Shown here one piece after another: positions 21,359 through 30,077 of a stretch of DNA of 32,567 bases (the first letter of the stretch is position 1; the number at the start of each line of letters is the position of its first letter). The DNA is taken from the IMG/VR virus record IMGVR_UViG_3300049225_000447, positions 1 through 32,567 of that record. The stretch is one strand, 5' to 3'. Below the pieces are notes generated by a model. That model did not search any database. It saw only the letters and a list, made by a program, of their open reading frames with translations, and was not told the origin of the DNA. This DNA is from a virus. Position numbers and translations under genes: made by a program.

Positions 21359-21602
21359 TTATTTCGTAGTTATTGAAAAAATAAAGGAAGCACCGAAGAC
21401 AGTAGGTGGGCTTGAGCTTACGGAATCGCAAAACAGCGACGTTAGGTACTTGAAGGGTAAGATTATATCTGCAGGTAATTTAGTTGAATCCCTTAAAAAA
21501 GACGATATTGTTTATTACGACAAGCATAATGGGCACGGTATAGAATGGAAGAATAAGCTGTATCATGTGCTAAAGCTCGGCGATATAGTTATGGTTGAAT
21601 GA
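21345..21602 (+). CDS. groES: Phage-encoded co-chaperonin GroES
   Basis: The 85-residue protein has the GroES layout: MKAINYFVVIEKIKEAPKTV, mobile loop GGLELTESQ (E. coli GGIVLTGS), KGKIISAGN, KKDDIVYYDKHNG and the C-terminal LKLGDIVMVE. The mobile loop carries glutamate where the usual hydrophobic Val of Ile-Val-Leu sits. It would cap the phage GroEL and perhaps also host GroEL. Translation is coupled to groEL upstream and to the next gene by ATGA. Confidence 0.88.
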   Translation: MKAINYFVVIEKIKEAPKTVGGLELTESQNSDVRYLKGKIISAGNLVESLKKDDIVYYDKHNGHGIEWKNKLYHVLKLGDIVMVE

Positions 21603-22039
21603 GAATAAGCGCGGACGACTTTAGAGAACTAAATTTAATGAAGTATTATAGGCTCATTCGCAAATGGGCCTGTAAAACTCATAACTTAAAAGATGCTGAT
21701 TTAGAACTTTTAATATATTTAGATTGCAAAAAGCGTTTTACACGTAATGATTTTATAGAAGGTGAATACACATATTCTTGGGATAAAGATAGGTGGGAGC
21801 GCCTTCGCCGCGATGGCTGGATTGAGGTTTGGCGTCATCGTAACCGTACTTCAATTAAATATTCTATATTTCAAACCTCATTTAAATGCAAACACTTAGT
21901 AAGTAGAATATATAGAATAATGCTAGGCGAAGAAGACCTTCCAACGTCTGAGCGTAGCATATTTTTCAAAAATAAAACATATACAGATAAAGTCTACAAC
22001 AAGGCTATTGATGATATGATCAAAGATCCAGAACGTTAA
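21599..22039 (+). CDS. Winged-helix-like protein following groES
   Basis: The 146-residue protein begins MRISADDFRELNLMKYYRLI and contains the helical DLELLIYLDCKKRFTRNDFI, then DRWERLRRDGWIEVWRHRNR and TSIKYSIFQTSFKCKHLVSR. The order (helices, then a beta-wing-like GWIEVWRHR-TSIKYSIF, then a long helix) is that of MarR-like winged helices. It could bind DNA as a late regulator or be a structural protein. ATGA overlap with groES. Confidence 0.6.
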   Translation: MRISADDFRELNLMKYYRLIRKWACKTHNLKDADLELLIYLDCKKRFTRNDFIEGEYTYSWDKDRWERLRRDGWIEVWRHRNRTSIKYSIFQTSFKCKHLVSRIYRIMLGEEDLPTSERSIFFKNKTYTDKVYNKAIDDMIKDPER

Positions 22040-22050
22040 AATTTATTATT

Positions 22051-22146
22051 ATGCCAGGTAAAAGCAAAAAAGGCGGAGGCCTTACAGTAAAAAAAGGTTA
22101 TAAAAAATCTTACGGTAAAAAGTCTATGACTAAAAAGAAAAAGTAG
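22051..22146 (+). CDS. 31-residue Lys/Gly-rich micro-protein
   Basis: The frame reads MPGKSKKGGGLTVKKGYKKS and ends SMTKKKK. It is one of several tiny, very basic genes in a row. Nearly half of the residues are Lys, consistent with nucleic-acid binding inside the virion. No family recognised. Confidence 0.55.
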   Translation: MPGKSKKGGGLTVKKGYKKSYGKKSMTKKKK

Positions 22147-22148
22147 TT

Positions 22149-22436
22149 ATGCCTAGTAAAAACGCACCATCAAGAAAAAAATCTAAAGGATATTACGCCA
22201 AAGTAAAAAAAGGCAGAGGTACAGGCAAGAGCGCCGGTGGTGGAATGACAGCTAAAGGCGTTAAAAAATACCGTAAAGATAACCCGGGTAGCAAGCTAAA
22301 AACAGCTGTGACGACACCTCCTTCAAAACTTAAAAAAGGAAGCAAAGCTTGGAAACGTAGAAAATCATTTTGCGCAAGATCAAAAAGCTGGACTTCTGAA
22401 AGGGGTAAGGCAGCGCGAAGAAAATGGAATTGTTAA
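22149..22436 (+). CDS. Basic phage protein with conserved C-terminal RKWNC
   Basis: The 95-residue protein has GMTAKGVKKYRKDNPGSKLK, TAVTTPPSKLKKGSKAWKRR, KSFCARSKS and the ending ARRKWNC. This is a widespread family in marine phages (I believe DUF6321-type). The many Lys/Arg residues and two fixed Cys near the C-terminus suggest a small DNA-binding virion component, but no experiment is known to me. Confidence 0.78.
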   Translation: MPSKNAPSRKKSKGYYAKVKKGRGTGKSAGGGMTAKGVKKYRKDNPGSKLKTAVTTPPSKLKKGSKAWKRRKSFCARSKSWTSERGKAARRKWNC

Positions 22437-22440
22437 TATT

Positions 22441-22554
22441 ATGAAAAAGAAACTATCAACAGGGCAAAAAAGAATTGCTAAAGCAGCTAAGCCGTATAAT
22501 AAAATTACCGGAGCTGATTTTAAAGCTTTGAAAAAAAGAAAAAAAAGAAAATGA
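22441..22554 (+). CDS. 37-residue basic micro-protein
   Basis: The frame begins MKKKLSTGQKRIAKAAKPYN and ends LKKRKKRK. The middle KITGADFKAL is non-repetitive, which supports coding. Stop overlaps the next start (ATGA). Confidence 0.6.
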   Translation: MKKKLSTGQKRIAKAAKPYNKITGADFKALKKRKKRK

Positions 22555-22712
22555 AATCAAAAGGGTTAGGTGATGATATTTATAAATTTACCAAAGCGAC
22601 AGGCATTAAAAAAGCTGTAGATTTCATGTCAACAAGTTTAAACATACCGTGCGGCTGTGAGGGACGTCGTAAGGCTATGAACACTCTATTTCCTCGCAGA
22701 TACAAAAAATAA
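22551..22712 (+). CDS. Small conserved phage protein (KGLGD...CGCExRR type)
   Basis: The 53-residue frame begins MKSKGLGDDIYKFTKATGIK, then KAVDFMSTSLNIPCGCEGRR, ending LFPRRYKK. GxGDxIxxxTKATGIKK...CGCxxRRxxMNxLFP is a pattern I know from other phages of this type. The CGC pair could bind metal. It ends just before the next gene. Confidence 0.7.
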   Translation: MKSKGLGDDIYKFTKATGIKKAVDFMSTSLNIPCGCEGRRKAMNTLFPRRYKK

Positions 22713-22717
22713 AGGTT

Positions 22718-23551
22718 ATGTCAAAATTTAAAATGAAAAACGGTAAAGGCACCGCAAATGCCGACTCGCCAGGTTCTTTTAGTTCTCTTGATACAGGTAC
22801 TGTACAAAGCTTAAACAATATGGCTTTTAATGCCGGTAGCCAGCTAGAAAAAGCGGCGTTTCCAGAAGGAGGTAAGGGGTTAACTTCGCCAAAACCAGCA
22901 AAGTCTTTTCAGTTTTCAGGAAAAGGACCGAGTGCTTATGAATATGAGCAAGAGAAAGGTGCGAAAAGAATGTTTGGGAAATCATATTCAGATTTATCTC
23001 CAGACGAACAAATTCATAGTGCATATGATGTGCGTGGTTTTGGCAAAGTAAGAGGCAAAGGGGGAGTTTTAGAACAAAAACAAAAGTTTGAAGGTCAATT
23101 TGGTAAAGGGTCATCTCGTATGTTTAATTTTGTTGATTCAAAAGCTACAAATACTCAGGTTAAAAAACAAGGTTTCGATAGAGCTATCAAAAAACAGAAG
23201 CAGTTATCGGCTGACATGTATAGCGGCGCAGTTGAAGCAGCTAAAACAATGCAAAAAACAGGCGGTAGCATTAGCACTCTGAAGTCTAAGGGTATTGATA
23301 TGAGCTTTGGTTACAATGTTTCGTCCTCAACAAAACCTTCAAAAACAACAAAAAAATCAACAACTTCAAGATCAAGGAGAAACAAGCAAACTCTTTTAAA
23401 TAAAGTTGGCAGCGCTATAGGCTCAGTTGGGAAAGGTATTGGCTCAGGAATATCTAGCGTTGGTGAAGGTATAGGTGATGCTGCAAGCTCTATTGCTCTC
23501 GGGGTGGACCGATTAACTTATAAAAAAGTAAAATCAAGAGGGATTAGGTAG
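22718..23551 (+). CDS. Gly/Lys/Ser-rich protein, 277 residues, unknown
   Basis: It begins MSKFKMKNGKGTANADSPGS. The body is rich in Gly, Lys and Ser, with a central VLEQKQKFEGQFGKGSSRMF and a C-terminal repeat SAIGSVGKGIGSGISSVGEG that continues GIGDAASSIALG. The glycine-periodic tail looks like an amphipathic or membrane-associating helix. No family recognised; the position among virion genes suggests an internal or membrane-contact virion protein. Confidence 0.6.
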   Translation: MSKFKMKNGKGTANADSPGSFSSLDTGTVQSLNNMAFNAGSQLEKAAFPEGGKGLTSPKPAKSFQFSGKGPSAYEYEQEKGAKRMFGKSYSDLSPDEQIHSAYDVRGFGKVRGKGGVLEQKQKFEGQFGKGSSRMFNFVDSKATNTQVKKQGFDRAIKKQKQLSADMYSGAVEAAKTMQKTGGSISTLKSKGIDMSFGYNVSSSTKPSKTTKKSTTSRSRRNKQTLLNKVGSAIGSVGKGIGSGISSVGEGIGDAASSIALGVDRLTYKKVKSRGIR

Positions 23552-23612
23552 TAGTAATTTAAGAAAAATTTATGTAATATGTATATTATATAAATAACTT
23601 AAATTAAATACA

Positions 23613-23975
23613 ATGAAATACCTAAATACCATTTTTTTATTAATATCTTTTTTATCATTTTCGCAGGCTCCTGACATGGCTGAATACCATTATAATTCTT
23701 ATGACGAAACAATTTCTGATTATATAATAAGCTGCGAGTCTGAAACCACAGATGTTACTGATATGTTTCATGAAATAGAGGAATATCACGGAAGGACAGG
23801 AATTAAAAGTTTTAATAGAAAAGACCCAAAAGATAAAGTAAAAAAATATTTAATAACAGCATATTGTGTTGATGGCACTTTTTTATTAGAAGTAACAAGA
23901 GAAAAAACTATTGACTCATTTTATGTGGATGTTAGAAATAATTTTTATAAATATAAATCAATAGCATTAAAATGA
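23613..23975 (+). CDS. Secreted or lipidated small protein with signal peptide
   Basis: The 120-residue protein begins MKYLNTIFLLISFLSFSQAP, a clear signal peptide with likely cleavage after FSQA. The mature part (DMAEYHYNSYDETISDYIIS...) is acidic with two Cys. It directly precedes the holin-like gene (4-base overlap), so it may be a periplasmic lysis accessory. Function unknown. It is preceded by an A/T-rich leader with several TATA runs (23552-23612). Confidence 0.62.
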   Translation: MKYLNTIFLLISFLSFSQAPDMAEYHYNSYDETISDYIISCESETTDVTDMFHEIEEYHGRTGIKSFNRKDPKDKVKKYLITAYCVDGTFLLEVTREKTIDSFYVDVRNNFYKYKSIALK

Positions 23976-24358
23976 AAAAATTACTCAGTTTAATAACTGG
24001 GGGGCTTATAAAAGACGTTGGGGGAGTTATTGATAGCTTAACAACCACAGAAGAAGAAAGACTAGAGGCTAAGCAGAAATTACAAGAGCTTTTGGAAAAG
24101 GCAGATCAAGACGCGCAAGGTCAAATTACTGAGCGCTGGAAGCTTGACATGCAATCCGACTCTTTTCTTTCTAAAAACATTAGACCTCTAGTTTTAATTT
24201 ATTTAACATTCATATTTACCGCCTTGTCGTTTTTTGACGGTAACATAGGCGGTTTTCAAGTGGCTGAAGAATATATACCTATTTTTCAGTCTTTACTTAT
24301 TACAGTGTATGGTGCATATTTTGTAGGCAGAACTTGGGAAAAGTCTAAAAAACAATAA
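23972..24358 (+). CDS. Holin-like membrane protein (3TM holin family type)
   Basis: The 128-residue protein starts with an amphipathic region, then a charged coiled coil (EEERLEAKQKLQELLEKADQ). It follows with SDSFLSKNIRPLVLIYLTFI leading into a membrane span, and a second span IFQSLLITVYGAYFVGRTWE. The SKNIRPLxLIYL...VGRTWEK pattern is that of the holin-of-3TMs family, also known for gene-transfer-agent release. It would open the inner membrane at lysis. No endolysin is seen in the window. Confidence 0.78.
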   Translation: MKKLLSLITGGLIKDVGGVIDSLTTTEEERLEAKQKLQELLEKADQDAQGQITERWKLDMQSDSFLSKNIRPLVLIYLTFIFTALSFFDGNIGGFQVAEEYIPIFQSLLITVYGAYFVGRTWEKSKKQ

Positions 24359-24361
24359 TAA

Positions 24362-25036
24362 ATGGCAAGAATAGGTACATATTCAAATGATGTTAATCTT
24401 ACCCGACGAGATAAAATATTAGGTACGGATTCATCTGGTTCAGTGACCATAAATTATACACTAGATAGCTTGGCTAATTTTTTAAGCAGCAAAGGACTTG
24501 TTGCTGTAGGAGGTCAAGTAATGTACCAATTTGGAACAGCACAGTCTGCTGGAAAATTTACAGGAGTTGCAGGTAATACGGCATTTTCTTCTGTTACATT
24601 ATTAAAATTTAATCAAATAGACCAGTCTGAGCAAGATATAAGTAATTTTATAGAAGAATATTCAGGCAATAAAATTATACTATCTCAAACAGACGATAAA
24701 GATGTTTACGGTATATATAATGTTGATTCCGTAACAAAGCCCTCTGGGCAGAATTTTTTTAATATAACATTAACTGCTGAGTCTACAAACGGGGTTTTGA
24801 CTTTTGATAAGTATTATGTGATATCTTTTGCTGGAGCAGGGGATAAGCATTTTGTACATAATCAAGGTCAGGCTAGCCAAACGTGGACTATTCAGCATAA
24901 TTTAGGAAAATACCCGTCGGTGTCGGCTGTATTGTCAACAGGGCAAAAAGGTTATGGCGACGTAAATTACACATCAAAAAACAGTTTAACAATAACCTTT
25001 ACCGGTGCTGAATCGGGCAAAGCATATATGAATTAA
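24362..25036 (+). CDS. Short tail-fibre/receptor-binding protein
   Basis: The 224-residue protein begins MARIGTYSNDVNLTRRDKIL, clearly related to the N-terminus of the long fibre at 15322. The C-terminal domain HNQGQASQTWTIQHNLGKYP, ending LTITFTGAESGKAYMN, is a distal tail-fibre domain I know from other marine phages. The middle is beta-rich. Probably a second, shorter fibre sharing the same virion attachment point. Confidence 0.75.
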   Translation: MARIGTYSNDVNLTRRDKILGTDSSGSVTINYTLDSLANFLSSKGLVAVGGQVMYQFGTAQSAGKFTGVAGNTAFSSVTLLKFNQIDQSEQDISNFIEEYSGNKIILSQTDDKDVYGIYNVDSVTKPSGQNFFNITLTAESTNGVLTFDKYYVISFAGAGDKHFVHNQGQASQTWTIQHNLGKYPSVSAVLSTGQKGYGDVNYTSKNSLTITFTGAESGKAYMN

Positions 25037-25040
25037 AATT

Positions 25041-26477
25041 ATGGCAATTCCATTTCTTAACAATATAAATTTATCAGACAACGAGCTGCAAAACGCAAAA
25101 CTGCATAAAACGTCGTCAACACCTACTTCAGCAGAAGGGCAAATCTATTTTCATACTACTGGCAAAACAGTCAATGTACATAGCGGGTCAAGCTGGGAAA
25201 CTGTTGCTTTTAGAAGCTGGGTAACTTCAAACTTTAATGATTACACATTACCAGTCGCTACAAATAGCGCACTGGGAGGTGTAAAAATAGGTTATACCGA
25301 AAGCGGTAAAAATTATCCTATAGAATTAGATGGCGATAACAAGGCTTTCGTAAATGTACCATGGACTGATACTTCTGCTTTAACAAGCGAGGAGGTTATG
25401 GATATAGCCGGACCTTTAGTTGCTACAGGCGGCACAAAAACTCGCATTAGCGTCACATACGACGATACTAATAATAATATGGATTTTGTAGTTGATGCTA
25501 CAAACATAACTATATCAGAAGGCGCTAGCACCGTTGAAATTCAATCTTCAACAGGCACAAATGATTCTATCGCTGCTGCAACACAAAGTTTAGCGGGGGT
25601 AATGACAGCTTCAGATAAAACTAAGCTTGACGGTGTGGACGATAGCGCAAACAACTATAGTTTAGATTTAACTAAGTTAAACGCTGTTACTTCTGTAATG
25701 ACAGGAAGCGACACGCTGACTATTGGAGATTCAGGCGATGACACTCAAGTTACTATAAAAGGTAACTTAACGGTTATTGGAAAAACCATTACTAATAATG
25801 TTGAAACAGTTAGCACATCGAGTGGCGTTATATTTGAAGGAACGGCTGCTGATGGAAATGATGCAACTCTTGTTTCAACCGTAGCGGGTTCAAGTAAAAC
25901 ATATACGTTACCTAATTTAGCTGGTCACGTAGCTTTATTTTCAACTGCTCCCACAGCAACTATAACATCAACCCCATCTGAATTAAACATATTAGACGGT
26001 GCAACTGTAACAACCAGCGAATTAAATATATTAGATGGTGTAACATCAACCGCATCAGAGTTAAATATACTAGATGGGGTAACATCCACTACTGCTGAAT
26101 TAAACATTTTGGATGGTGTAACATCCACTACAGCGGAATTAAATATACTAGATGGTGTTACCGCTACGGCATCTGAAATTAACCTTTTAGATGGCGTAAC
26201 GTCTTTAGCTCATACAGGCAAAAAGACTAAAAAAATATCAGGTGATGGAACAGAAACCACGTTTTCGCTGTCGCATGGATTAAACAATGCACTTGTTAGT
26301 GTTGAAATTTTAGATTATGGTAATAACGGCACTGGAGCTACTTACGAAAGAGTTTTTGCCGACGTGACTGCCACATCGGGATCAGAAACTAGCAGCGTTG
26401 ATGTTTCTTTTGGATCCGCTCCGAGTGCAACGCAGGATTATGTTGTTTTAATTAGTTCATTCCCTGCAATATCATAA
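25041..26477 (+). CDS. Tail-fibre protein with ELNILDG repeats
   Basis: The 478-residue protein begins MAIPFLNNINLSDNELQNAK, sharing its opening with the protein at 26496. Early on it has TPTSAEGQIYFHTTGKTVNV, a phage fibre head module. Six 13-residue ELNILDGVTSTTA repeats (residues about 314-391) form a thin shaft. The C-terminus HTGKKTKKISGDGTETTFSL, then LSHGLNNALVSVEILD, is a compact beta tip domain. Fibres with LDGV-type repeats are well known in cyanophages and their relatives. Confidence 0.82.
   Translation: MAIPFLNNINLSDNELQNAKLHKTSSTPTSAEGQIYFHTTGKTVNVHSGSSWETVAFRSWVTSNFNDYTLPVATNSALGGVKIGYTESGKNYPIELDGDNKAFVNVPWTDTSALTSEEVMDIAGPLVATGGTKTRISVTYDDTNNNMDFVVDATNITISEGASTVEIQSSTGTNDSIAAATQSLAGVMTASDKTKLDGVDDSANNYSLDLTKLNAVTSVMTGSDTLTIGDSGDDTQVTIKGNLTVIGKTITNNVETVSTSSGVIFEGTAADGNDATLVSTVAGSSKTYTLPNLAGHVALFSTAPTATITSTPSELNILDGATVTTSELNILDGVTSTASELNILDGVTSTTAELNILDGVTSTTAELNILDGVTATASEINLLDGVTSLAHTGKKTKKISGDGTETTFSLSHGLNNALVSVEILDYGNNGTGATYERVFADVTATSGSETSSVDVSFGSAPSATQDYVVLISSFPAIS
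25980..26213 (+). repeat. Six tandem 39-bp repeats (13-residue fibre shaft repeat)
   Basis: Each unit encodes ELNILDGVTSTTA or a close variant, six in a row. Units 3 and 4 are identical in protein. In-frame units of 39 bp can be gained or lost by recombination, which would change the shaft length without breaking the frame. Confidence 0.85.
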
Positions 26478-26495
26478 TAAACAATTAAATAAAAT

Positions 26496-29400
26496 ATGGC
26501 AATACCATTTCTTAAAGGTATAGACGTATCCGGCACTGTTGATTTAAGTAACTTAACAATCGACAGTGCTCAAGGTACAGATGGGCAAGTATTAACCTCC
26601 ACAGGTTCAGGTATTGCATGGGAAGATGCTGCTGGAAGCGCTAGCTTGTCAGGTGGTGCAGCTAATAAACTAGCAATATGGAGCGGCACAGATGCTTTAA
26701 CTAACGATACAAATCTTCACTGGGACACTTCAAATGATAGGTTGGGAATTGGCACGGCAAATCCAAATTACGCGCTCCACGTAAATGGCCAAATATATTC
26801 TGAGTCATCAACATATCCCGTGTATTATTTAAAACGTAATACATCAGCCACAGGCGGCTCATTTAACACAACATCAGGAATAGCCTCGGCATTTAAACTT
26901 GAAACCGATTCATCTGGTACAATAACGGATGGTTTTGGAGGGGGCATTGTTTTTTCTTTAGGCGACACCTCTCCTAACACAGCTGCTAGAATTTATGCTA
27001 GGCGTGACGGAGGAGATCAAACAGGAGCATTACAGTTTTGGGGCGGCGCCGACGGAAACGCCGCTTTAATGACGATGAGAGCTAGCGGTAATATTGGCAT
27101 TGGAACGACTTCGCCCGGCGCTAAACTAGATGTGTCTGGAAATATACGGCTAGCTCAGTACGGATATATATACTTTGGATCTAATAGCAGTAATCAACTG
27201 AGTCTTTCAAATAGCTTATCAGGCTCTCAAATAACACAATCTGGATCTGGAAGTCTAGAACTGCAATCTGCAAGTAATGATATACATCTTAAAGCTGGTG
27301 GTTTAACAAAAGCTGTAGTTCGCGCTAGCGGAAAAGTTGGAATAGGCACGACGAACCCAGGGTACAAGCTTGAAGTAAATGGAACGGCAAAAGCAGATAA
27401 ATTTGTATCGCTAGTAAACACATCTAACTCTGGTATCACAAGAGATTGGGCAATAATCGGCACTGGTGACAGAGGCGCGGGTTTGCAGGTTAATGATATA
27501 TCTGGTGCTAAATATGCAATTTATGCGGGAGGCTATGATTTAACATTTGGTAAGCACGTTTCTTCAAACAACACATATACAACGGCGTTAGGTATTTATG
27601 CGGCTGACGCAACAGACAGCTCCCCTTATGTTCAAGCAACCCACTCTCTAAGAGCTCCGATGTTCTACGACTCAGGAAATAGTAATTATAATTGGGATCC
27701 GAACACGGATCTCTCGCATAGATTTAGAACAGCATCGGGGTACTTGGATATAGGCCCAAAAAACTCATCATGGTGTCATCTATATACTGATAGAAATGGA
27801 TTTTATTTTAATAAAACAACCTTTCAGCTTAACGGAAATCAAGTTTTTCATGATGACTATCACCCAAATGCAGATACATTAACAACAGCTAGAACAATAG
27901 CCGGAACAAGTTTTAATGGTAGCGCAAATATAGATATTAGTTATAACAATTTAACAAACAAACCAACTATTCCAACTAATTACCTTAGAGATGACGCTTT
28001 TGATTCAGGTATTGGTTTATATTTACAAGGAGGATCTTTTAACGCAGGAACAGATACAGTTACCGCTCCTTTGGTTATAGACGAAGAGGATTTTATATAT
28101 ACAAAAGACGGAGGATATCTTCGTAAATTAATAGGTAAAACTGGTGATCAAATTCAAATTGGTCAAGGTGGCACAAGTCTTATTACCAGTATAAACTTTT
28201 TGCCAGGCACTGCAGGTAATAGCGCTGTTAAAATAAATAGCAATACAGTATGGAACGCTGGTAATGACGGTTCTGGCTCAGGATTAGATGCAGATTTATT
28301 GGACGGGCAACACGCAGAAAGATTTTTTAGAAGAACAAATAAAGCAAATGCAACCGTTGGACCTGGCTGGATGACAGTAGCTGAAAACACAAGCGGCAGA
28401 AGAGCAGGTGAAATTGTTGTTACCGACGGGGAAAGTGGTGATCACGCTTACATAAGAATAGAATGGATGCGGAGTTATAATGACTCTAATTTTACAGTTC
28501 TAAATTGTGGGGGTCACGCTAATAGAATAACTGGCGCTAGAGTACTTTATAACACTTCTAATAACACATACGGAGGTAAGAAATTACAAGTGTATGTAAC
28601 CACTTCATCTAATTATGAAGTTAACATATACGAGCAAGGTGATATAGATGATTATACCGGGCATACTGTAGTTACACCTGTTATACAAAATAGCATATCG
28701 GGGTATGCGCTTCATGGTAACGAATTAACCGGTCTTGATGCTTATGGATTTGCTGCGGAAGAAGGAATTCTTTCAGGTGGTGATCTTAAGGTTTTAGGCA
28801 CAGGCAACGGCATACACGTGGACTCAACCGGTCACGCTTCATTAAGGCTAGACAGGGGAGGTACGTCGTATGACAACAATCTTTTATTTATGACCGCTGG
28901 GGGAATAAAATGGAGATTATGGCAAGATGGAACCGACAATCAGCTAATGATTAGAGACGATGCTAATAGTTACAATAGCGTTGTGTTTAATGCAGGTGGA
29001 GCATCAGGAAATACTACTTTTAATACTAACGTATTAATTGGACTAAATCAAACGCCTCCTTCTAATGCCAAATTAACCGTGATGGGCAATCAAACTTTTG
29101 GAATTCCGGGAAATGGCAGTAACACAAGCGGAAGATGGCTAAGTTTTGAAGGAAATGCAGACGGTAGTGGCGAAGGTTCTGGTAGATTATTTTTCTCAGA
29201 ACACAACAGCTCTACAGGCGCCATGGATAATTATGGAATGTCTATTGGTTATAGAGGTGGCAGCACATCTGTAACAACAGCTGGTGGTAATACCTGGACA
29301 GGTTTATCAGCTATTGGTAATGGTCAGTGGGGGATGTGGGGGCATGATAATAGTCTTGCTGGAACTTTAATAATGGCAGGCCCTAGAAGCGGAAACTACG

Positions 29401-30032
29401 TTAATATCTCTCAATCTGGTGGTATAAGAGCGCAGGTATTCTACGATTTGAATAGCACTTCTTATTATGTAAATCCCGCAAGCAGCAGTAAGTTGTATCA
29501 GTTGTCTATGTTTGGGCACAGTATAAACTCAGGTCAAGTTATGCTTGTGCCAGATAAAACTACATATAGTAGCGGTGCAGGGTTTGTTAATATGACGTAT
29601 CGTAAACTTAACGTAGCTTTGTCGTACACTCCTGAAACTGTTGTTTCTTTCCAAGCGGGAACCACCCAAAAGGGATCTATTGGAATGAACGCCTATGGAA
29701 CGCAATTTAATACAAGCGGTTCAGATGAAAGATTAAAAGAAAATTTTGAAACTTGGGATGAAAACGTATTAAATAGTTTTGAAACAATACAGCCTAAAAA
29801 GTTTAATTTTAAATCAGAACCGGAAAATTCACAAAAAACAAAAGGATATATAGCTCAGGAAATGGTTGATAAATTTCCAGAAGCTTATCCCTTAATGGCA
29901 AATGAAAACGGGGAAGATCGTTATATGTTTAATCCTTCAGGCATGACCGTGTACTTAATGAAAGCGGTTAAAGAACTTATTGAAGAAAATAAACAATTAA
30001 AGCAAAGAGTGGAAGTTTTAGAAAATCAATAA
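26496..30032 (+). CDS. Long tail fibre/spike with S74 intramolecular chaperone
   Basis: The 1178-residue protein begins MAIPFLKGIDVSGTVDLSNL. Its long beta-rich body has IGIGTTSPGAKLDVSGN-type modules (also GIGTTNPGYKLEVNG) and NAGNDGSGSGLDADLLDGQH. The C-terminal 103 residues are a peptidase S74/intramolecular chaperone domain: SDERLKEN holds Ser1076 and Lys1081 with the five-residue spacing of the endosialidase Ser/Lys pair, followed by YIAQEMVDKFPEAY, VYLMKAVKEL and a short coiled coil. The trimer would fold, then cut before Ser1076 to release the tip. Confidence 0.88.
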   Translation: MAIPFLKGIDVSGTVDLSNLTIDSAQGTDGQVLTSTGSGIAWEDAAGSASLSGGAANKLAIWSGTDALTNDTNLHWDTSNDRLGIGTANPNYALHVNGQIYSESSTYPVYYLKRNTSATGGSFNTTSGIASAFKLETDSSGTITDGFGGGIVFSLGDTSPNTAARIYARRDGGDQTGALQFWGGADGNAALMTMRASGNIGIGTTSPGAKLDVSGNIRLAQYGYIYFGSNSSNQLSLSNSLSGSQITQSGSGSLELQSASNDIHLKAGGLTKAVVRASGKVGIGTTNPGYKLEVNGTAKADKFVSLVNTSNSGITRDWAIIGTGDRGAGLQVNDISGAKYAIYAGGYDLTFGKHVSSNNTYTTALGIYAADATDSSPYVQATHSLRAPMFYDSGNSNYNWDPNTDLSHRFRTASGYLDIGPKNSSWCHLYTDRNGFYFNKTTFQLNGNQVFHDDYHPNADTLTTARTIAGTSFNGSANIDISYNNLTNKPTIPTNYLRDDAFDSGIGLYLQGGSFNAGTDTVTAPLVIDEEDFIYTKDGGYLRKLIGKTGDQIQIGQGGTSLITSINFLPGTAGNSAVKINSNTVWNAGNDGSGSGLDADLLDGQHAERFFRRTNKANATVGPGWMTVAENTSGRRAGEIVVTDGESGDHAYIRIEWMRSYNDSNFTVLNCGGHANRITGARVLYNTSNNTYGGKKLQVYVTTSSNYEVNIYEQGDIDDYTGHTVVTPVIQNSISGYALHGNELTGLDAYGFAAEEGILSGGDLKVLGTGNGIHVDSTGHASLRLDRGGTSYDNNLLFMTAGGIKWRLWQDGTDNQLMIRDDANSYNSVVFNAGGASGNTTFNTNVLIGLNQTPPSNAKLTVMGNQTFGIPGNGSNTSGRWLSFEGNADGSGEGSGRLFFSEHNSSTGAMDNYGMSIGYRGGSTSVTTAGGNTWTGLSAIGNGQWGMWGHDNSLAGTLIMAGPRSGNYVNISQSGGIRAQVFYDLNSTSYYVNPASSSKLYQLSMFGHSINSGQVMLVPDKTTYSSGAGFVNMTYRKLNVALSYTPETVVSFQAGTTQKGSIGMNAYGTQFNTSGSDERLKENFETWDENVLNSFETIQPKKFNFKSEPENSQKTKGYIAQEMVDKFPEAYPLMANENGEDRYMFNPSGMTVYLMKAVKELIEENKQLKQRVEVLENQ

Positions 30033-30077
30033 AACAAGTGATTATTTAACATATAGTTAAACAATAAATTATAAATT

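Noticed and set aside
25041-30032. Search for a diversity-generating retroelement in the fibre genes
   Set aside because: No reverse transcriptase gene and no template/variable repeat pair with adenine-biased changes were seen.
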